16,896 nt of DNA, taken from assembly GCA_027578815.1 (NCBI GenBank), contig JANBTH010000461.1, forward strand, positions 1-16,896, written 5' to 3'. The notes beneath the pieces are model-generated. The model made no database searches and had not been told where the DNA came from. It saw nothing but the letters and a program-made list of their open reading frames with translations. Position 1 is the stretch's first letter, and each line of letters begins with the position of its first letter. The position numbers were made by a program, and so were the translations under genes. Below, piece by piece: positions 8,464 to 15,863 of the stretch. This DNA comes from Coemansia sp. RSA 1804 (taxonomy: Eukaryota > Kickxellomycota > Kickxellomycetes > Kickxellales > Kickxellaceae).

Positions 8464-8936
8464 TTGCTGTGTAGTTGGCAGATAGTTGAAGAGATTATAA
8501 AAGACAGAAAATGTAATTAATTGCTTAATTTCCAAGTATGACCAGAGAGAAGTGTCAAGAAGAAAAAAAGTGAGAAAGCCAGAGGCATTGATGAACAGAA
8601 AGTAAAAAAAGGCAAGTGGAAGGCAGCTGACACGACTGGCTCATTCAGAATACAGTCAAACAGTCTCTTGTCTGGTTTTTTTTTCAGACAAGTCATCCAT
8701 GTCTGATTTAAACCGGCGTTGCAGGGCTTGAAAAAAAGTGCTGTGCCACAAGGACACAATAAAGGAAGCATAATGACAAAAGAGGCAGAAGCCCATCCAC
8801 AACACATGACACATTTCGAAAAGGAAACTTTTTTCTATTGAAAAGGGCAAGCAGCGAAAGAAAAGGCATGTTGCTGAAATTCCTCGCCCAGATAACAAGC
8901 GGGGCTTTAAAATGAGAGCTAAACCCCATGCAGAGC
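8464..8936. other. Intergenic region between UTP4 and the Ste50-like gene
   Basis: 473 bases holding the UTP4 3'UTR and the promoter of the Ste50-like gene. The only clear structure is the inverted repeat at 8667-8692. Minus-strand ORFs here (8517-8807, 8656-8898) are Phe/Leu/Cys-rich and look spurious. Confidence 0.5.
8667..8692 (-). other. Perfect 8-bp stem-loop with oligo(A/T) loop
   Basis: CTTGTCTG (8667-8674) and CAGACAAG (8685-8692) are perfect inverted copies around a 10-base loop of one G and nine T. As minus-strand RNA the loop is nine A and one C. It lies 245-270 bases beyond the UTP4 stop and about 205 bases before the Ste50-like start. It may act in 3'-end formation of UTP4 or in the downstream leader; this is inference. 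Confidence 0.4.
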
Positions 8937-11552
8937 CTACGAGTGGCCAAACCTGTGGCGGTGGTATGCGGACGGAAGAGCGCTGGCAACGTCAATCCAC
9001 GGACGCTCAACAACAGCCAGTGTGGTGGAGTCGATGAACGAGGCATGCATCAGGCTCTGGTACCGTTGCGTCATGCGGAAGTTGTGCGGCTCCGTCACGT
9101 CAATTCCCGCCTCACGGAGGCGTGCAACAACAGTGCTTTCCCAGTCCCGGCTCCGGCTCTTTGAATTGGAGCTCTCGGCAACAACGGTCTTCTCAGTGTC
9201 AGCGTTGGAGGTGGTTTCTCCATCCACATCCATGCCTGCGTCGCCGTTTGTCTGCTCGACGCTGCCGCCGCCTCCAACATGCTTCTTCAACCGCTTCTGC
9301 TCGTGCCGTTCGGACCTTCTCTCGCACGCCTCCCTCTCTTCGACCACCTGCTCGATGATGTTCTGCTCAATCGTCTTGCGCTTGTGAACATTGAGAACAG
9401 CACGCGTGGGCCCTGGAGGCTGCGACAGGTCAACACGGGTGATATGAGATGCGGCCCACAGATACACGCATGTCGGCTCGGCTCTGCTGGTTATAATACC
9501 TGACACGCAGTCCATCAGACTGGCGAACCGCCTTGGGATCTGCCCCATGCCATATGCGCGGGACCACTTTGTGTATGCCGACTCCGATGGGTCCCACACA
9601 CGCAGACGGTTGGCGCTGCTTGCAACCACCAGATTGTTGTTAAGGGCAAACCCGATTGCCGTTGGCAAGCTGGCCCTGGCACCACCGCTTGCATTCGGCA
9701 GCAGCGTCTGCTTGCCTTTTCCCAGAACGCTCACGCTCACGTCGCCGGTCGAGTCGCTTGCTGCAACAAACTTGTCGTCAGCGCTGATGGCCAGACCAAC
9801 GATAGTGCGCGTTGCTGCGTCCGCATCACTCACTGCCCTGGGAGTTGCCGGATAAGTCGGCACGTCGCTGCACCCAGCGTCCGCCTCCACATCGCTTTTC
9901 TGCATGCGATGGCAGCAGTGGCGGCAGACGGTGCTAAACGAACCCGACTTCCAGTCCGAAATGTCTATCACGGAGATAAACCCATCGGCAGTCGCAACCG
10001 CCAGCATCTTCTCCTCATGTGTAAACTGCATTTGCACAGCACCGCGGTTTTCCGAATAGTCGGGCACAAAGTTGTCTGGTGGGAACGCCTTTATGCGCCT
10101 CACACGCACTGCGCCTGTGCTATCATCGCTACAAATAACGCTGTACAGCTTGGGGCCCTCGCCATCCGAAGCGGCAATTAGGTCTCCAGACGGCGAGATT
10201 GCACTGCTTAACAAATTGGTCTTGACGCTCAGATCCATGCGCAAGAGATCCTTCTGCCTCTCATAGACCTGCAGCGACTGTCCGCTTTCCATCTGGTCAC
10301 CAAGCTGCTTTGAGATGGGCTCTGCCTTGCCAAGCTCCCATAGCTTGAGTGTTGTTTCTTGGCGCTGTAGAACCAGTCCGCTCTTGGATGCCACACTGAC
10401 AATGCTGTTATGAGGAGCAAAGCACGGCTGCCGGTGCGGATTCTCGTTGGGAAAAGGCCGCGCCTGGCATGAGGTTACCTGTGTGTCGATGCCGCCTGAG
10501 ATAAGTAGATCCGTTTTCAGATGTGAGCTGACAGCAAGAGCCCGCACGTCGTGCGTGTGGTAGCGGCGAATCCCAGCAAGCTGCCATTTCCGGTTCCTCG
10601 CGTTCAATGTTTTAATTGTACTTTGTTCGTCCTGCTTGTTATCAGCTGCTGCTACGTTTGCAGCCATCTTGCCGCCAACAAAAAGCTTGAACTGAGTTAT
10701 TTTCGGATCGACACCGGACGCAAATACAGTGTTGCCGTCAGAGTCGCTCGTCAGGCAAAGAACATCCGCCCCAAGCGCTTTGAAGTCTTGCTGTACAACA
10801 TGCATAGCCGAGTCCCAGAACACGACATGGCCACGAGAGTCTCCAGATACGATAGCCCCGCTCTTCAGCACAGTAACAGCCCAGACAAGCGTATGTTCGC
10901 GCCCCTCCCTCGGAAGCGTCATGCGGGCCGCCGTACGCCGAGTGTTCGCATCCCAGATCCGCACACAGCTATCAGCAGACCCTGTTACAATCGTCTTGTC
11001 GTCATGCGACCACGCTAGCGAGAGGATTCGGCTGCTGACCTTGTCAAAGCAGTGCTGGTATGCTAGCTGGTTGTCCATAATGTCAAAAATTCGGATATGT
11101 CCGTCCTCCGTACCAACCGCTAGCTTGGTCTGCGCATGGTTTGTTGCCATGCACCACACCGCACCACCATACGAGTCTATCGCCGCCTTTGGCCCCAGCT
11201 TTCCCAGATCCCACTCTATTATTACCGAATTCAGTCCTGCTGAAAAAAGACGTGGTGCCTTCTCTTTCAACTGCCTCTCGAATTGTGCTCTTTCCTTCTC
11301 ATTATCAAATAGCTCAATCTCTTCGGCTGTCAGACTTGTCCGATGAGCCCATGCAATCGCTTCAAGCGAGCCGTTGACGATTCCAGGTAGCGTCTTTACA
11401 TATACTAGGTTCTCCTTTGCTTGCCAGAGTTCGATATCGCCATTTGCCCGTCCAATAGCCACGTACGGATGCGTTGACGATCTGGGCGCGTACTCTATTG
11501 CGTTGATCGCCTGAGGAACATAGTCGACAAAACGACACCTGTGGACCTGCAT
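8937..11552 (-). CDS. UTP4: U3 snoRNP/SSU-processome WD40 protein Utp4 (cirhin)
   Basis: A single 871-residue frame starting at the ATG at 11552 with MQVHRCRFVDYVPQAI, which matches the Utp4/cirhin N terminus. WD-type repeat ends are visible at ELW (41-43), EWD (113-115), IFD (155-157), IWD (199-201) and FWD (245-247), with more along the chain. These are consistent with the tandem beta-propellers of the family. Diagnostic blocks are GAIVSGDSRGHVVFWDS (232-248), YHTHDVRALAVS, LISGGIDTQV, and a C-terminal TLAVVERPWIDVASALP that parallels human cirhin. Known role: t-UTP/UtpA component in early 18S pre-rRNA processing in the nucleolus. It is longer than yeast Utp4 (776) and human cirhin (686). 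The extra length includes a charged loop at about 73-103 and a low-complexity Glu/Lys/Gly/Ser insert at about 723-822 just before the terminal block. Confidence 0.93.
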   Translation of the reverse strand: MQVHRCRFVDYVPQAINAIEYAPRSSTHPYVAIGRANGDIELWQAKENLVYVKTLPGIVNGSLEAIAWAHRTSLTAEEIELFDNEKERAQFERQLKEKAPRLFSAGLNSVIIEWDLGKLGPKAAIDSYGGAVWCMATNHAQTKLAVGTEDGHIRIFDIMDNQLAYQHCFDKVSSRILSLAWSHDDKTIVTGSADSCVRIWDANTRRTAARMTLPREGREHTLVWAVTVLKSGAIVSGDSRGHVVFWDSAMHVVQQDFKALGADVLCLTSDSDGNTVFASGVDPKITQFKLFVGGKMAANVAAADNKQDEQSTIKTLNARNRKWQLAGIRRYHTHDVRALAVSSHLKTDLLISGGIDTQVTSCQARPFPNENPHRQPCFAPHNSIVSVASKSGLVLQRQETTLKLWELGKAEPISKQLGDQMESGQSLQVYERQKDLLRMDLSVKTNLLSSAISPSGDLIAASDGEGPKLYSVICSDDSTGAVRVRRIKAFPPDNFVPDYSENRGAVQMQFTHEEKMLAVATADGFISVIDISDWKSGSFSTVCRHCCHRMQKSDVEADAGCSDVPTYPATPRAVSDADAATRTIVGLAISADDKFVAASDSTGDVSVSVLGKGKQTLLPNASGGARASLPTAIGFALNNNLVVASSANRLRVWDPSESAYTKWSRAYGMGQIPRRFASLMDCVSGIITSRAEPTCVYLWAASHITRVDLSQPPGPTRAVLNVHKRKTIEQNIIEQVVEEREACERRSERHEQKRLKKHVGGGGSVEQTNGDAGMDVDGETTSNADTEKTVVAESSNSKSRSRDWESTVVARLREAGIDVTEPHNFRMTQRYQSLMHASFIDSTTLAVVERPWIDVASALPSAYHRHRFGHS

Positions 11553-11590
11553 TTCCCCAACTGTAAACTATTTTTCCCGACACAACAAAG

Positions 11591-11616
11591 GTGCAAGACA
11601 AAGAAGCTTCTTGCAC
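11591..11616. promoter_or_regulatory. Nested palindrome upstream of UTP4 (heat-shock-element-like core)
   Basis: GTGCAAG (11591-11597) and CTTGCAC (11610-11616) are perfect 7-base inverted arms. Partly inside them is the 12-base perfect palindrome AAGAAGCTTCTT (11601-11612), which fits the nGAAnnTTCn unit of a heat-shock element. Only two good units are present, where a full element normally has three. It lies 39-64 bases before the UTP4 ATG, so it could equally be a structure in the 5'UTR. Confidence 0.3.
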
Positions 11617-11758
11617 AATACCCTCTGCGATTGTCAAGGTGCTCTTTCAGAAATAAAAGCGGAAATTGAAACAAGGCAAGAAGGAAGAGAGACCACCACC
11701 TTTTTACGTTTCTTCAGCAGTGTTTATATCGAATGAAACTAATTATCAAGTGCAAAGA

Positions 11759-11773
11759 CAACAAATTTTGTTG
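11759..11773. promoter_or_regulatory. CAACAAA-T-TTTGTTG palindrome in the UTP4/SPT4 promoter
   Basis: A perfect 7-1-7 palindrome about 207 bases upstream of the UTP4 ATG. Its core AAATTTT resembles the RRPE-type A/T element (AAAWTTTT) of yeast ribosome-biogenesis genes, to which UTP4 belongs. The match is partial, so this is a candidate only. Confidence 0.25.
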
Positions 11774-12154
11774 AACGGAGAGCAGCAAAGCAAAGCCGGA
11801 TGATGTCTATTTCCATTTTGCAAACTTGCACAGTATAAATCAAACAATGGTAAATAAAAAAAAGTAAAATATTTTTCAAACAACACTGATTTGATCTAAT
11901 ATAAATTGATTAGATTGACACGCCTTTTAATTTGTTTAACTCATCATGTGACAAATTTCCCATACCTCATAGGATTGCGCCTCGCTCTATGCACAGAATG
12001 TCAGATGTCCAGAAATGGCAGTCATGTTTTAATATACCCCTCGCCAGCTTCTCCACTGTACAGCCCACCCTATACTACGCCTTTCTCCTTTTTCATTCCT
12101 TGTATTTTGCGTGTGGACAACACATACCAGTAGTCAAAACATATTGCAGACGTA

Positions 12155-12505
12155 ATGGCATCTCTGGTACCCAAAGATAAGCGCCAACTGAGGGCCTGTC
12201 TTATTTGCGGTATAGTTCTGAACCACCATATTTTCCGTGACCATGGATGTCCCAATTGCGAGGCGTTTGTCAGAATGCGCGGCCAGAATGACGTTGTTGC
12301 CGATTGTACCAGTACCACGTTTGATGGTGTAATGGCGATGTTCCAGCCAAGCAGCAGCTGGATTGCAAAGTTCGCACACGTAAACAACTACAAACCTGGT
12401 GTATATGCAGCTCATGTCACGGGTCGCATTCCAGAGGATATTGAAGATGCGCTGGTTCGGAAAGGCATAACATATCATCCGCGTGACGGCACTGCTGACG
12501 AGTAG
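12155..12505 (+). CDS. SPT4: Transcription elongation factor Spt4
   Basis: A 116-residue intronless frame (human SPT4 is 117). Seen: KDKRQLRACLICG with the zinc-finger cysteines C15xxC18 and C32xxC35, then the conserved VADCTSTTFDG (48-58), MFQPSSSWIAKF (62-73), NYKPGVYA (78-85) and VTGRIP (87-92). These match the Spt4 family along the whole length. Known role: Spt4 pairs with Spt5 (DSIF) to support RNA polymerase elongation through chromatin, in the nucleus. It is transcribed divergently from UTP4. An out-of-frame ORF from 11998 overlaps the start but probably lies upstream of or at the transcript start and is not considered coding. Confidence 0.96.
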   Translation: MASLVPKDKRQLRACLICGIVLNHHIFRDHGCPNCEAFVRMRGQNDVVADCTSTTFDGVMAMFQPSSSWIAKFAHVNNYKPGVYAAHVTGRIPEDIEDALVRKGITYHPRDGTADE

Positions 12506-13084
12506 AAGCAACTCTGGTCTACTACATTGTTGTGTTCTTATCCTTTTTCTTGTTCTTGGTTTAATGCATTTGGTATTATAGTTTCTTATCTGCATATTTA
12601 GATCTTCTCTGTTTTGTGTGAATGGAAACTTTCTTTAGAACTGCGGCTGCAGAGCAGTGCGCCGTTAAACGACTGTGGAGAGAGCACACACACAAAAGTA
12701 CGCCATAATCATATTGTTATCCGAATCCCTGTTTGTGGAATCACATATTGTGCGGAGTAAAGGAATTCTATGCTCGACGGATAGCCAGAAATGGCATGTG
12801 AGAATAATGAATATTGCTCTTTGTAAAATCGATAACAGCTTTACAACGTGAGTAGATTACAATTGTCCCCGTTTGCTTGTCGCTTGATTGCTTATTCTTC
12901 TTTTTCTCTTTTTCTCTTCAGCTAGCCCTATTTTTATATTCCTTTCTATTTTTATTATATTTCACACAGTTTTCCTTTTTATTACTAGCAGACAAGACTT
13001 TTTATGCAAAGTTTCGATAGACTGCTTGTTATCTGCAGACCGATCACTCACCCTGCTTTACATTTTCTCAACGAAAACTAAACT
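12506..13084. other. Intergenic region, SPT4 3' end and DPL1 promoter/leader
   Basis: 579 bases with no recognisable gene. It holds the SPT4 3'UTR, then the DPL1 promoter and leader with a probable 5'UTR intron (12848-12921) and a pyrimidine-rich tract (about 12890-12970). No RNA gene was recognised. Confidence 0.5.
12848..12921 (+). other. Putative 74-nt 5'UTR intron of DPL1
   Basis: A strong donor GTGAGT (12848-12853), a TTGAT branch-like motif (about 12883-12887) and an unbroken pyrimidine tract ending in CTTCAG (12916-12921) make a well-formed short intron 163 bases before the DPL1 ATG. A 14-codon upstream ORF (ATG at 12807) would cross the junction and end right after it (TAG). No transcript evidence is available. 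Confidence 0.45.
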
Positions 13085-14728
13085 ATGCCACAGGTCATAA
13101 GCACGCTTGCAAGGGTTGACTGGCAGCGGATGGCCGCCTACACGATTCGCAGTCCAAAGCAGGCTCTTATTAACGCAGCTATTGCGTACTTTGCGTTTCG
13201 CCAGGCGACCAAGGCAGTAAGGAAGGTCTCCATCTATGGGTTAACCAAAACTTTATCGTTGCTCTGGCGTTACATGACGGGCGCAGTCATTCGCCATGTT
13301 CGCAGAGCACCCGGAACTGGCGTGGTTGTGCAAAAGAATATTGCCAAGATGGTCAAAGATATTGAGGAAAGCATGGTGACAGATATACCCGGTGAATCAA
13401 AGTATCTAGCGATACCAGAACACGGCATGACTGATGAAGAGATACTCGCCATTCTTAACCGCCGCCAAAACGAAGTTGGAATTGACTGGAAAAGTGGAAG
13501 AGCCTCAGGCGCAGTGTACCATGGAGGCGAAAAGCTTGTAGAGTTGACTAACAAAGCGTATGGCCTATTTAACATAACCAACCCACTGCATCCCGGCGTT
13601 TTCCCCGGGCTCCGTCGCATTGAGGCAGAGGTTGTGCGTATGGTGCTTGATCTTTACAACGGTGGACCAGAGTGTTGTGGCACAACCACCTCAGGTGGAA
13701 CAGAGAGCATCATAATGGCTGTCCGTGCTCATGTTGTTTGGGGGCGCGATGAACGAGGAATTGAAACACCAAATATTGTCGTGCCAATAACGGCCCATGC
13801 TGCCTTTGACAAAGCCGCTGAGTATTTCGGGATTAGAATAACACATGTTCCTGTTGACCACAAAACGCAAAAGGTTGATCTGAAGGCAATGAAGAGAGCC
13901 ATTGACTCTGACACCGTTCTTGTTGTCGGTTCATCAGCTACCTTTCCCCATGGTGTTTCTGATGACCTGGAGGCTATAAGCAATTTGGCTATAAAATGCA
14001 AGGTCGGCTTTCACGTCGACAGCTGTCTGGGTAGCTTTATTATGCCATTTTTAAAGGAGGCCGGGTTTCCAGAGATTGTCTGCGATTTTCGCTTGCCTGG
14101 TGTGACTACGATTTCCTGTGACACTCACAAATACGGATTTGCTCCCAAGGGCACCTCGGTTGTCATGTATAGAAACAAGCAGATGCGCCATTATCAATAC
14201 TTTACAATCTCGACATGGCCTGGTGGCATATACGCTTCGCCAACAATGGCTGGCTCGCGAAGCGGCGCTGTTATTGCAGGCTGCTGGGCAGCAATGACAA
14301 AAATGGGCCGTGATGGATATCTTCAAGAGTGCAAAGACATAGTTGGCTGTCGTCTGGAGATTCAGCGAGGCATTGAAAAAATTCCTGAGCTATACGTGGT
14401 TGGTGAGCCATCATCAACCGTCGTTGCATTTGCCTCTAGCCAACCCGTCAACATCTATGGTGTTATGGACGAGATGAAAACACGTGGCTGGGATTTAAGT
14501 CCACTGCAATTTCCATCAGCACTACATATCGCATGCACACGTCTTACTGTCCCAGTTGTAGTTGACTTTCTAAACGATCTTCGCGAGTCTGTATCCTTGG
14601 TAAAGGCGAATCCGGAAAACTACTCCAAAGGGTCGCAAGCTGTCTATGGATTTGCTTCTACTATGCCCGACACTACTATTGTTGATGAAGTTGCTTGTGG
14701 ATTTATTGATGCCCTATATGCAATTTGA
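13085..14728 (+). CDS. DPL1: Sphingosine-1-phosphate (dihydrosphingosine phosphate) lyase
   Basis: A 547-residue intronless protein of the group II PLP decarboxylase family. Seen: a moderately hydrophobic N-terminal segment (about 26-42), the likely single ER membrane anchor; GMTDEEI (114-120); NPLHPGVFPGLRRIEAEVVRM (166-186); TTTSGGTESI (200-209) for PLP phosphate; the cofactor aspartate in HVDSCLGSF (310-318); the Schiff-base lysine K349 in SCDTHKYGFAPKGTSV; and GTYASPTMAGSRSG-like GIYASPTMAGSRSG (381-394). These match S1P lyase throughout (human about 568, yeast Dpl1 589). Known role: irreversible cleavage of phosphorylated long-chain bases to ethanolamine phosphate and a fatty aldehyde, facing the cytosol at the ER. 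The ATG at 13085 is in an A-rich context and an ATTAAA follows the stop by 30 bases. No gene partner is evident. Confidence 0.96.
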   Translation: MPQVISTLARVDWQRMAAYTIRSPKQALINAAIAYFAFRQATKAVRKVSIYGLTKTLSLLWRYMTGAVIRHVRRAPGTGVVVQKNIAKMVKDIEESMVTDIPGESKYLAIPEHGMTDEEILAILNRRQNEVGIDWKSGRASGAVYHGGEKLVELTNKAYGLFNITNPLHPGVFPGLRRIEAEVVRMVLDLYNGGPECCGTTTSGGTESIIMAVRAHVVWGRDERGIETPNIVVPITAHAAFDKAAEYFGIRITHVPVDHKTQKVDLKAMKRAIDSDTVLVVGSSATFPHGVSDDLEAISNLAIKCKVGFHVDSCLGSFIMPFLKEAGFPEIVCDFRLPGVTTISCDTHKYGFAPKGTSVVMYRNKQMRHYQYFTISTWPGGIYASPTMAGSRSGAVIAGCWAAMTKMGRDGYLQECKDIVGCRLEIQRGIEKIPELYVVGEPSSTVVAFASSQPVNIYGVMDEMKTRGWDLSPLQFPSALHIACTRLTVPVVVDFLNDLRESVSLVKANPENYSKGSQAVYGFASTMPDTTIVDEVACGFIDALYAI

Positions 14729-14757
14729 ATATTTTGACATAGCGTTACATTTCTCAC

Positions 14758-14763
14758 ATTAAA
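14758..14763 (+). terminator. ATTAAA polyadenylation-signal variant after DPL1
   Basis: ATTAAA lies 30 bases after the DPL1 stop in AT-rich DNA. It is the common variant of AATAAA. Its position fits a short 3'UTR, but fungal poly(A) signals are loose. Confidence 0.35.
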
Positions 14764-14868
14764 GATATGGCATATAAACATTCTCCAGGAATTAGTATTT
14801 TAAAAGTGAATAGCTTGTTTTCATAAAACGCCGTATGCAATGATATGGCATCACGTTCTGGACATTAA

Positions 14869-15075
14869 TTTCTTTTTTCTGTAAATAAGAACAAAGGGTT
14901 TACAAGGACACTCCGCCTTCAAGCGCTATTGTCAAAAACTCAATACATTGTTTCAGAGTTTGTAAAGGAACTCGGCATTAGAACCTATTACCTTAACCGG
15001 GAATACATTGGCGATCGCAGAGCCTATAAGCTTGTGATTACAGTGAAAAGCTGCACTTCAAGCTGTTTAATATAA
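14869..15075 (+). pseudogene. ATG-less coding-like patch, possible gene remnant or orphan exon
   Basis: A 68-codon frame between stops with no ATG, in a patch less AT-rich than its flanks. The translation from about 14902 on reads like ordinary protein, with mixed charged and hydrophobic residues such as SEFVKELGIRTYYLNREYIG and RRAYKLVITV. I do not recognise a family. It could be the relic of a gene or element, an exon of an unseen transcript, or chance. Confidence 0.2.
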
Positions 15076-15520
15076 AAAGGTTACACAAAACAAAGTAAAC
15101 TAAATATCTCAACTACACACTTTTCTTTTGGAGATACGTAAAAAATGTGGTTAAAAAGTCATACTTGCTAACAGCTCTAAAATATGTAGTACTTTTTATA
15201 AACCCAAGGTAGACTTCAAATTCAAAACGGTATTGTGTTTATTTCTCTCTTGTAACATAACAAATGAGTTTCTAGAAAGTTTATGTTGCTAAGCGTCTAT
15301 ATTCTTTAGATTGTATTATCAACAGTTATATATTCAGGTGCTGTATACCTTTGCATGGTTGCAAAAGCAGCCAAAAAACAAAAAAACATACCACCCATAG
15401 TAAATACATGAAAAAGTGCGTTTTTATTTCTAGTTCTTACAACGTTAATATACTGAGAAGAAAAGAACCAACCACGCACTCAAAATCCAGCTTTATGTTT
15501 ACGTGTACATGCTATAAAGG

Positions 15521-15528
15521 TATAAAAG
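15521..15528 (+). promoter_or_regulatory. Orphan TATAAAAG element
   Basis: A strong TATA-box sequence, preceded by TATAAAG at 15513-15519, on the plus strand. No coding frame starts in the few hundred bases downstream on this strand. In AT-rich DNA it may be chance, or it could mark an unannotated non-coding transcript antisense to the unknown gene. Confidence 0.15.
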
Positions 15529-15863
15529 CACTCTAGAAACAACAAATTATTTGCGTAAGGTAAGAAAAGTTATATAGGTTGTTGGAAGCATAAGGAAACA
15601 AGCTGTGTAGAGTGCAAGACTTTGTTTAGCACAGTAATTACAGTGTGCAATACAATAAACTACGTGGAATTAACAGCAAAATGCAACATATAGTCTGCTT
15701 CTACGTAATCGCTAGCCATTGGCAGCGTTTTAAAAGCTTTGAGATTAGCAGGATATTATACACTTTAAGCACATATTTATAAACAAAAAATACACAAGAA
15801 AGAAGTATGAAAACGAGAGAAAGAGATTTAAGAAATATTGAAAATGCTGCGGGCACTGTATGC

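Larger units (their letters stand above)
11553..12154. other. Divergent promoter region between UTP4 and SPT4
   Basis: About 600 AT-rich bases between two divergent gene starts. It contains an AAGAAGCTTCTT palindrome (11601-11612), a CAACAAATTTTGTTG palindrome (11759-11773) and an A-rich stretch (11851-11880). A pyrimidine-rich tract at about 12078-12110 precedes SPT4. No classical PAC box was found. Confidence 0.5.
14729..15863. other. 1.1-kb AT-rich intergenic region between convergent genes
   Basis: The 3' ends of DPL1 (plus) and the unknown gene (minus) face each other across this region, which is long for this genome. Most is strongly AT-rich. The exception is about 14890-15060, which is less AT-rich and open in one frame. 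A TATAAAAG element occurs at 15521 on the plus strand with nothing recognisable behind it. No tRNA, snRNA or repeat unit was recognised. Confidence 0.5.

Noticed and set aside
10729..11346. 205-codon plus-strand ORF
   Set aside because: Antisense to UTP4, whose frame is conserved throughout; no protein-like signature.
11799..11890. Possible C/D snoRNA (TGATGT ... CTGA) in the UTP4/SPT4 spacer
   Set aside because: Box C is imperfect and no terminal stem or guide-like layout could be made out.
11932..12180. 82-codon ORF overlapping the SPT4 start in another frame
   Set aside because: Runs through promoter-like DNA and the likely SPT4 transcript start; composition not protein-like.
12134..12595. 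153-codon minus-strand ORF
   Set aside because: Antisense across SPT4 and its flanks; no recognisable motif.
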